A DNA stretch of 64,000 bases. Origin: Stieleria neptunia. GTDB lineage: Bacteria; Planctomycetota; Planctomycetia; Pirellulales; Pirellulaceae. The DNA lies in assembly GCF_007754155.1 (NCBI RefSeq), contig NZ_CP037423.1:5486865-5550864 (forward strand), in the 5' to 3' direction. Positions 27,991 through 35,686 of this stretch are shown here, one piece after another; positions within the stretch are counted from its first letter, which is position 1, and every line of letters starts with the position of its first letter. Both the position numbers and the translations under genes were made by a program. Below the pieces are notes generated by a model. The model did no database searches. It was given only the letters and a program-made list of their open reading frames with translations, and was not told where the DNA came from.

Positions 27991-28597
27991 GACCGATTCG
28001 ACGTCTCCGCCGGCTTCTCCCGACATCGAGGAGCCTGAGCCTTCCGGTGCGAGTCCTCGCACCGTTCCCCCAGATCAAGACGACCGCCGTGACAGCGGCG
28101 ACGGAGCGTCCGACGATGCAGGCGTCGCGGTTGAAATCCTCTGGGATGCCGACGTGGCGGCCTGGCAGGATCGCCTGGGACTTGGCGACGACCGGATGAC
28201 CGACGCGGTGCGAGCGGCGGCGGCGCTGCGTGGATTCCGACGCGGGCAAATCGGCGTCCGGATCACCGACGACGTGACGATTCATGAAATCAACGCCCGA
28301 CACCTGTCGCACGATTACCCGACCGACGTGATCAGCTTTCCCTATTCGGACGATCCCGATCGCATCGAGGGCGAACTGGTCGCCAGCGTTGAAACCGCCC
28401 AACAGAACGCCGCGGAGGTGGGTTGGGAGATCGCCAATGAAGTGTTGCTGTATGTGATTCACGGCGTGTTGCACATCGGCGGCATGGACGATTCCGAAGC
28501 CGACGAGCGGGCGATGATGCGACGCGCCGAACGCGAGGTGCTGTCGCATCTGGGGATCCAGACACCGGCTGTGGCGGAGGCCGACCCGCATGGATAA
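27959..28597 (+). CDS. ybeY: Endoribonuclease YbeY
   Basis: A metal-dependent RNase involved in 16S rRNA maturation and ribosome quality control. The YbeY core begins near residue 60 after an acidic, proline-rich extension of about 55 residues that is longer than usual. Diagnostic text includes NARHLSHDYPTDVISFPY and the metal site HGVLHIGGMDD. The usual motif is HGxLHLxGYDH, so the third ligand position carries Asp rather than His. GTG start; it overlaps pgpH by 32 bases. If a later start is used the extension disappears. Confidence 0.88.
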   Translation: MSNTRANNQPETDSTSPPASPDIEEPEPSGASPRTVPPDQDDRRDSGDGASDDAGVAVEILWDADVAAWQDRLGLGDDRMTDAVRAAAALRGFRRGQIGVRITDDVTIHEINARHLSHDYPTDVISFPYSDDPDRIEGELVASVETAQQNAAEVGWEIANEVLLYVIHGVLHIGGMDDSEADERAMMRRAEREVLSHLGIQTPAVAEADPHG

Positions 28598-29897
28598 CGC
28601 ATGGCCCTACCTGATGGTTTCCGCCGCCGGATTCCTGCTCAGCAGCATCGGCGGATTGGGGGCGGAATTGTTGGACTGTTTCGCGGGACGTTCGTTGGAA
28701 GCGTTTTGCCGCGTCAAGAAACGCCGGGAACGATTCAGCAGCGTGCTGGAGCATCAGGATGCGGCGATTCGCGGCAGCGAGTACTTGCGGATGATCGGAA
28801 CGGTCTTGTTTCTGATCGCGGGCACCGCTGCGTTGATCATTTCCAAGCAAGGCACCGGCTCGCTGGCCTTGACCAACATGCTCGGCTCGCTGGTCGCATG
28901 GGTCGTCTTGGCGACGCTTTCGATGATGTTCGTGCATGCCTGGTTGCCGGCGGCGGTCACCCGATTCGCGTCGGCACCGGTGCTCTACCACACCTGGCCG
29001 TTTTGGCGCACATTGACGTCGGTCATGAACCCGTTTTCGATTCCCGGTGAAGTGCTCGAAGCGATCACCCGCCGACTGTCGGGGCAGGACGAAAACGAAG
29101 ACGAGTCGGAAGAATTGCTCGAAGACGAAATCCGAACGATCATCGCTGCGGGGACGAACAAAGGTATTTTCGGGCCCGGCATTCGCGAGATGATTCAAAA
29201 CGTGATGGACCTCAGCGACGATACCGTCGGGCACATCATGACCGTGCGTGGGGATATCGATGCGGTCGAACTGGGCGACACCTGGCCGGCGGTGATGCAA
29301 CAGGTGATCGAGTCGGGGCGGACACGGTTGCCGGTCTACGACGGGACGTTGGACAAGGTCGTCGGGGTGCTGTACGTCAAAGATTTGCTGCCGGAGCTTT
29401 CCGACGGGAAAACGCCCTCTCATCCGCTCGGAAAAATCATGCGGCACGCTTGGACGGTGCCGGTGGATCGCAGCGTCGAGTCGCTGTTGAGAGAATTTTT
29501 GCATAGTCGATCCCACATGGCGATCGTGTTGGATGAATTCCAACAGACCGCCGGGGTGGTGACCATCGAGGACGCCTTGGAGGAAATCGTCGGTGAAATC
29601 GTCGACGAATCCGACGAAGACGAGGAAACGCGGTTCGAAATCATCGACGAGTCCACGGTCATCGTCAGTGGTCGCGTGATGATCGACGACCTGAACGACC
29701 GGCTGCATTGGGAACTGCCCGAGAGCGACGACTATGAAACGGTCGCCGGGTTGGTGCTGTGCAACTTGGGGGAAATCCCCGAGGCCGGGGCGACGTTCCA
29801 GATCGGAGACGCCGCCTTCGAGGTGCTTCAAGCAACCCGTCAGAAGATCGAAATGATGGAAGTGCGGTACTCCCCGGGACATCGTGTCGCGGTCTAA
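28590..29897 (+). CDS. CorC/HlyC-type membrane protein with CBS pair
   Basis: A 435-residue protein of the CNNM/CorC/HlyC family: N-terminal DUF21-like membrane region with three to four hydrophobic helices (about 8-25, 67-85, 92-118), then two CBS domains (about 215-335, including DTVGHIMTVRGDIDAVE and RLPVYDGTLDKVVGVLYVKDLL), the EEIVGEIVDESDEDE hallmark and a C-terminal CorC_HlyC transporter-associated domain. Such proteins are implicated in Mg2+/Co2+ homeostasis. It overlaps ybeY by eight bases and completes phoH-pgpH-ybeY-corC. Confidence 0.88.
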   Translation: MDNAWPYLMVSAAGFLLSSIGGLGAELLDCFAGRSLEAFCRVKKRRERFSSVLEHQDAAIRGSEYLRMIGTVLFLIAGTAALIISKQGTGSLALTNMLGSLVAWVVLATLSMMFVHAWLPAAVTRFASAPVLYHTWPFWRTLTSVMNPFSIPGEVLEAITRRLSGQDENEDESEELLEDEIRTIIAAGTNKGIFGPGIREMIQNVMDLSDDTVGHIMTVRGDIDAVELGDTWPAVMQQVIESGRTRLPVYDGTLDKVVGVLYVKDLLPELSDGKTPSHPLGKIMRHAWTVPVDRSVESLLREFLHSRSHMAIVLDEFQQTAGVVTIEDALEEIVGEIVDESDEDEETRFEIIDESTVIVSGRVMIDDLNDRLHWELPESDDYETVAGLVLCNLGEIPEAGATFQIGDAAFEVLQATRQKIEMMEVRYSPGHRVAV

Positions 29898-30178
29898 CCG
29901 CAAGAAAACACCCGATTTGCAACGCGAAAACCCGTTGGACCGGGCGTTTCTTGCGCAAAATCCCTGTTTCAACACTCTCGGTCATTACGTTTTGATGGCC
30001 GAATTATAGAATTTGACGAAGTTTCCGAATTGGAACACTCGATACAACCCCTACAGTCCGTTGGCCGCTAAAACTTGAGGCCCAGAAACGGATTGCCGCA
30101 GCGATGGCGCGGTAAAAACCTCGGCAACGCCGCCAGATGCCCCGGCGAAGCCACCAGACGACGCGAAAGATGCAGTTC

Positions 30179-32038
30179 ATGACGACTACAAAACATGTCA
30201 AATCCGTCTCCGGAATCACCGTGCGACTGGCCGGAGATTCGGGCGACGGGATGCAGTTATTGGGGACCCAGCTGACCAATACTAGCGCCTTGGCCGGTAA
30301 TGACGTGGCCACGTTCCCGGATTTCCCGGCGGAAATCCGCGCCCCTCGGGGGACCCGAGCCGGGGTCAGCGGTTTCCAGGTCCAGTTTGCCAAAGAGGAA
30401 ATCTTCACGCCCGGCGATACGCTCGATGCGTTGGTGGTGATGAATCCGGCCGCGTTGGTGACCAATATCCAGGATCTGCGCAAGGGCGGCATCCTGATCG
30501 CCAACGAAGACGGATTCACCGACAAGGATTTCAAGCTGGCCAAGGTCGATGCCAATCCGTTGGAGGCAACGGTGATCAACGACAGTTATCGGCTGATCAA
30601 GGTGCCGATGACCCAGCTGACCCGCACCGCGGTCTCCGAGCACGGGCTGAGCCCCAAAATTGCGGACCGCTGCAAGAACTTTTTTGCGATGGGCCTGGTG
30701 TACTGGCTGTTCGGCCGGTCGCTCGATCCGACGCTGCGTTTCATCGAAAACAAGTTCGGCAAAAAGCCGGATGTCGCGTCGGCCAACGTCGCGGCGCTGC
30801 GGGCCGGTTGGGCGTTCGGCGAAACCACCGAAGCGTTCGGCGAAAGCTATCAGGTCGAGGCGGCCGAGCTTTCTCCGGGGACCTATCGCAACATCATGGG
30901 AAACCAGGCCCTGGCGTGGGGATTGGTGGCGGCCAGCAAGCTCAGCAAGAAAGATTTGTTCTATGGCACCTATCCGATCACGCCGGCCAGCGACATTCTG
31001 CATGAACTGACCAAGCACAAGAATTTTGGCGTTCGCACGTTCCAAGCCGAAGACGAAATCTCCGCGATGTGCGCCACGATCGGCGCGGCGTTCGGAGGCA
31101 CGATGGCGGTCACCGCCAGCAGCGGCCCCGGAATTGCGCTCAAAGCCGAGGCGATGGGGTTGGGGATGATGTTGGAATTGCCGATGGTCGTCGTCAACGT
31201 CCAACGCGGCGGTCCGAGCACCGGGTTGCCGACCAAGACCGAGCAAAGTGATTTGCTGCAAGCGATGTTCGGCCGCAACGGCGAGTCCCCGATTCCCGTG
31301 ATCGCACCGCGGTCGCCGGCCGACTGCTTTGACATGGCGATCGAAGCCTGGCGGATCGCCACCGAGTGCATGGTTCCGGTCATGCTGCTCTCGGATGGCT
31401 ACATCGCCAACGGCAGCGAGCCCTGGAAGATCCCGACGATTGATTCGTTGCCGCAGATCGAAATCCAGCATCCGGTCGACAGTAACGACGGTGAGCCCTT
31501 CTTGCCGTACCTCCGTGATGAAAACATGGGCCGGCCCTGGGCGATTCCCGGGACCGAAGGACTGATGCATCGCGTCGGCGGTTTGGAAAAAGAACATCAA
31601 ACCGGCAACGTCAGTTACGACCCTGCCAATCACCAATTGATGACCGAAACGCGTGCCGCCAAGGTCGCCAAGATCGCCGAGCGGATCCCCGAACAAGAGG
31701 TCTATGGCGAAACCAGCGGAGACCTGTTGGTCGTGTCATGGGGCGGCACCTACGGCGCCTGCCTGACGGCGGTCCGTCGTTGCCAGGAAGCCGGGCACCG
31801 CGTCAGTCACGCCCACCTGCGGTACCTGAATCCGATGCCACGAAATCTCGGCGACCTGCTCAAGTCGTTCGATCGGGTGTTGGTACCGGAATTGAACATG
31901 GGGCAACTCCGCATGTTGTTGCGTGCCGAGCACCTGGTCGATTGCATTGGTTACAACAAGGTCCAAGGCAAACCGTTCGCCGTCAGCGAACTGATCCAGC
32001 AAATTGAATCCCTCGTGCCGGCCCCCGTCGCCGTTTAG
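30179..32038 (+). CDS. korA: 2-oxoacid:acceptor oxidoreductase, fused gamma-alpha subunit
   Basis: The alpha subunit of a 2-oxoglutarate (or related) ferredoxin oxidoreductase. The N-terminal gamma domain (residues about 5-190) contains RLAGDSGDGMQLLGTQ and FPAEIRAPRGTRAGVSGFQ; the alpha domain (about 205-580) contains GNQALAWGLVAASKL, YPITPASDILHEL and QRGGPSTGLPTKTEQSDL. This fused form with a separate TPP-binding beta subunit is typical of the two-subunit KorAB of aerobic and thermophilic bacteria. The start at 30179 is a choice between ATG codons at 30137, 30170 and 30179. The korB partner begins 113 bases downstream. Confidence 0.92.
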   Translation: MTTTKHVKSVSGITVRLAGDSGDGMQLLGTQLTNTSALAGNDVATFPDFPAEIRAPRGTRAGVSGFQVQFAKEEIFTPGDTLDALVVMNPAALVTNIQDLRKGGILIANEDGFTDKDFKLAKVDANPLEATVINDSYRLIKVPMTQLTRTAVSEHGLSPKIADRCKNFFAMGLVYWLFGRSLDPTLRFIENKFGKKPDVASANVAALRAGWAFGETTEAFGESYQVEAAELSPGTYRNIMGNQALAWGLVAASKLSKKDLFYGTYPITPASDILHELTKHKNFGVRTFQAEDEISAMCATIGAAFGGTMAVTASSGPGIALKAEAMGLGMMLELPMVVVNVQRGGPSTGLPTKTEQSDLLQAMFGRNGESPIPVIAPRSPADCFDMAIEAWRIATECMVPVMLLSDGYIANGSEPWKIPTIDSLPQIEIQHPVDSNDGEPFLPYLRDENMGRPWAIPGTEGLMHRVGGLEKEHQTGNVSYDPANHQLMTETRAAKVAKIAERIPEQEVYGETSGDLLVVSWGGTYGACLTAVRRCQEAGHRVSHAHLRYLNPMPRNLGDLLKSFDRVLVPELNMGQLRMLLRAEHLVDCIGYNKVQGKPFAVSELIQQIESLVPAPVAV

Positions 32039-32150
32039 ATCGCCGCGGCCGTTTCATCGGCAAGACCGTCACCTTGCTCGACGCACCGAGCGGGGTGACC
32101 AAACGCCGAAGCATCCATTCAAACACAAAACGATTCCCCATATTTCCGCC

Positions 32151-33161
32151 ATGTCCCTGCCTGTTCTCAAAGCCGCTGATTTCGCTTCTGACCAAGACGT
32201 TCGATGGTGCCCCGGATGTGGCGACTATTCGATTCTGGCGCAGATGAAAAAGGTTCTGCCGGAACTTGGCGTGCCTCGCGAAAAGATCGTTTTCGTCAGC
32301 GGCATCGGCTGCAGCAGCCGGTTCCCGTATTACATGAACACCTACGGGATGCACAGCATTCACGGGCGGGCGCCGACGTTCGCGACGGGGTTGAAATCGA
32401 CCCGCCCCGATCTGATGGTTTGGGTGATCACCGGGGACGGCGACGCGCTGTCGATCGGCGGCAACCACTTCATTCACGTGCTGCGCCGCAACTTGGATAT
32501 CAACATCGTCCTGTTCAACAACCGGATCTACGGATTGACCAAGGGCCAATACAGCCCGACCAGCACCGAAGGCCAGGTCACCAAGAGCACGCCGATGGGA
32601 TCGATCGACCATCCGCTCAGCCCCTTGTCGGTCGCGTTGGCCGCCGAAGCAACCTTCGTGGCTCGGTCGTTGGACGCCCACGTCAAACATTTGGGCGAAG
32701 TCCTCAAACGTGCCTCACAGCACAAGGGGACCTCGCTGGTCGAGGTGTATCAGAACTGCAACGTGTTCAACGACGGTGCGATGGCCTATGCCCAAGAAAA
32801 GAAACAGCGTGCCGACAACGTCGTCGAACTCGAACACGGCAAGCCGCTCGTGTTTGGCAAAGACAACGAGAAAGCCATCCGTCTGGTCGGCACCCATCTG
32901 GAGATCGTCAACCGCAGCGAGGTGCCCGATGATGACCTGCTGATCCACGACGAAAAAGATCCCAACCCGTCGATTCAAATGATGTTGGCGAGAATGCGTT
33001 ATCCTGAAATGCCCGAGCCGATCGGTATTTTGCGCGACGTCGACAATGTCTCGACCTACGACGAACAGATCAATGATCAAGTCGACCTCGCCAAAGAGAC
33101 CCGCGGCGAAGGTGATTTAGAAAAACTATTCCACGCCGGGGACACCTGGGTCGTGGGCTAA
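32151..33161 (+). CDS. korB: 2-oxoacid:acceptor oxidoreductase, beta subunit
   Basis: The thiamine-diphosphate and [4Fe-4S] cluster-binding subunit. Cys20 and Cys23 in VRWCPGCGDYSILAQMKK and Cys in GIGCSSRFPYYMN are the cluster ligands; TPP binding is in VITGDGDALSIGGNHFIH and NNRIYGLTKGQYSPTS. 336 residues from the ATG at 32151. With korA it forms an enzyme that oxidises a 2-oxoacid to acyl-CoA with ferredoxin as acceptor. Presence next to an ordinary aerobic aconitase elsewhere in the window suggests a TCA-cycle bypass of the dehydrogenase step (inference). Confidence 0.93.
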   Translation: MSLPVLKAADFASDQDVRWCPGCGDYSILAQMKKVLPELGVPREKIVFVSGIGCSSRFPYYMNTYGMHSIHGRAPTFATGLKSTRPDLMVWVITGDGDALSIGGNHFIHVLRRNLDINIVLFNNRIYGLTKGQYSPTSTEGQVTKSTPMGSIDHPLSPLSVALAAEATFVARSLDAHVKHLGEVLKRASQHKGTSLVEVYQNCNVFNDGAMAYAQEKKQRADNVVELEHGKPLVFGKDNEKAIRLVGTHLEIVNRSEVPDDDLLIHDEKDPNPSIQMMLARMRYPEMPEPIGILRDVDNVSTYDEQINDQVDLAKETRGEGDLEKLFHAGDTWVVG

Positions 33162-33213
33162 AACGTTTACAGATGATGCCATCATTCAACGGTTGTTCCA
33201 GGGAGGAATGAAC

Positions 33214-34155
<942 letters not shown>

Positions 34156-34367
34156 GACTCTGTTTGTAGGATTCTGTTTGTAGGATCTCAGCCTGTCTTT
34201 TCAACATCGACAGGCTGGAAGCCTATCCCACTTCGTTTCCGTGCGTTGCTGAGCTGGGCCGGACGGGCCCGGCTGCTCACGCGGTCCCGGACAATCCCGG
34301 CCGTGATTCGATTCCATCAAGACGCCATCACGCCACCGCCCGTCGACGGCCCGGAAACGCCCACGAT

Positions 34368-34387
34368 CGGCTGTGAGCCGTCTTTTT
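34368..34387 (+). terminator. Weak candidate intrinsic terminator
   Basis: CGGCT-GTG-AGCCG stem (5 bp) followed by TCTTTTT. About 210 bases after cysK. The loop is only three bases, so this is weak. Confidence 0.35.
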
Positions 34388-34458
34388 CTCACCCTGCTTG
34401 GCGATCGGCGATCCTTTGGACTCGTCGAAGGCGGCTTGATGCGGTAAGAATCACCCCT

Positions 34459-34485
34459 CGGCGACCCTCTTTGTCGCCGTTTTTT
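34459..34485 (+). terminator. Intrinsic terminator-like hairpin before the DUF4261-like gene
   Basis: CGGCGAC (34459-34465) and GTCGCCG (34473-34479) form a 7-bp stem with a 7-base loop followed by six T. It ends only four bases before the GTG start at 34490, so it would either terminate transcription from cysK or, if the gene is read from further upstream, act as an attenuator. Confidence 0.6.
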
Positions 34486-34489
34486 CATT

Positions 34490-35545
34490 GTGGCAGAAGA
34501 GCGATTGCAGGCGATCATGGCAAAGGGTTTGTTCACTCAAGGGATGTGCGTGTTGCTGCGAAGCCCCGTCGGGATGGCTGAGCTGCAGGACAAGCTCTCG
34601 TCGTTTGACATGATTGGTGTCCAGGAATCGGCCATGGATGGTGCGTCTCCGGAAACCCTGGTGATGAGTTTTCGGCCCGAGGTGGGGGGCCACCTGTTGG
34701 TCACGCCCTCGACGGAAAGGTGGCCTGATCAGATGGGAGATCCGGACACCTCTCCCGACGTCTTCGTCGCCTGGTCGCTGGGACAATTCGGGCCGCTGGC
34801 GTTCCCGGGATGTTTGGAGCGGGCTGCGGAACAGTCCTGGGGCTGGGAAGATGGCGAAGACGTTCCCCAACAACACACCTCCCACATTCGTCTGCTGATC
34901 AGCTACGTGTTGGGGGCCGACGAATCGGAATCGGAGGAAGATGACTCCGACGACGTGGTGCTGATCCCGGATGACTACGATCCGATCGCAGAACTCCGTT
35001 TCTTGACCAAGGCCGTTTCGGCGCTGCTGGAACTGCCCCAGGCGATCTGCTATTTCAATCCGGGCGGCGAAGTCCTGCGGGATCAAAATGGGCTGCGACA
35101 AGGACTCAATTACGCCTGGAACTACGAATTGCCGCCCCTGGACATGTGGACCAACGTGCGACTGTTTCGCGTCGATGAATCCTGGGCCTTGATGGACACG
35201 GTCGGCATGGGGCAACTGGATATGCCCGATATGGAAGCCGTCTATGACACCGATCGCTACGAACCGGCCGAAGTCGAGCGGTTCTTACGCAATGCGTCGC
35301 TGTATCTGATGAGCACCGACGAGGAATTCGAAGACGGGGACGTCGCCGATGGGCCCGGTGACCTCAGCTGGAACGCCATCGAATGCGAAGAAAGTCTTTC
35401 GGATCCGCCGCGGGAAACGATTCGCTGGTTCCCCGACGACGGCTCTGATCCGCCCGAGGCGCTGATGCGGCGAACCGGGGACGATGAAGACGATCCGTAT
35501 GACGAGGAGCCGGAAGATCTGGATGACGAGGCGTTTGAGCTTTAG
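34490..35545 (+). CDS. DUF4261-like conserved protein of unknown function
   Basis: A 351-residue soluble, acidic protein. The N-terminal two thirds (residues about 10-280) resemble a planctomycete/bacterial family that I associate with DUF4261: GLFTQGMCVLLRSPVGMAEL, VGGHLLVTPSTERWPDQMGDP, AWSLGQFGPLAFPGCLERA, ELPQAICYFNPGGEVLRDQ. The C-terminal 70 residues are mostly Asp/Glu (DDEDDPYDEEPEDLDDE). Start is GTG at 34490 or ATG at 34517, which would begin directly at MAKGLFTQGM. No role is known; no operon partner is evident. Confidence 0.65.
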   Translation: MAEERLQAIMAKGLFTQGMCVLLRSPVGMAELQDKLSSFDMIGVQESAMDGASPETLVMSFRPEVGGHLLVTPSTERWPDQMGDPDTSPDVFVAWSLGQFGPLAFPGCLERAAEQSWGWEDGEDVPQQHTSHIRLLISYVLGADESESEEDDSDDVVLIPDDYDPIAELRFLTKAVSALLELPQAICYFNPGGEVLRDQNGLRQGLNYAWNYELPPLDMWTNVRLFRVDESWALMDTVGMGQLDMPDMEAVYDTDRYEPAEVERFLRNASLYLMSTDEEFEDGDVADGPGDLSWNAIECEESLSDPPRETIRWFPDDGSDPPEALMRRTGDDEDDPYDEEPEDLDDEAFEL

Positions 35546-35686
35546 CTCAGATCCGGACCGGTGAAACTTTCGCTTTGCGCGCCGAATCGGCCCCCAGATC
35601 CACAAACCAATCTTGGGCTGTACCGCGCCAGATTGCTAGACTCGGCGATCCAGTTCGCCTAGCCGTCTTGCTATCAAAGCTCCGCG

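Larger units (their letters stand above)
34156..34489. other. Intergenic region with hairpins and terminator-like signals
   Basis: No gene. Contains two copies of TGTTTGTAGGATT-like text, a 9-bp hairpin CAGCCTGTC/GACAGGCTG (34189-34217) whose continuation GGAAGCCTATCCCAC resembles the GGAAGCTTACGCCAC end of the repeat at 17562, and two candidate terminators at 34368-34387 and 34459-34485. Confidence 0.65.

Noticed and set aside
29899..29955. Inverted repeat CGCAAGAAA/TTTCTTGCG after the CorC-like gene as a terminator
   Set aside because: Nine-base arms are 39 bases apart and there is no T tract, so support is too weak to list.
28332..29975. 547-codon antisense frame across ybeY and the CorC-like gene
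   Set aside because: His/Arg/Gln-rich shadow translation with no recognisable motifs.
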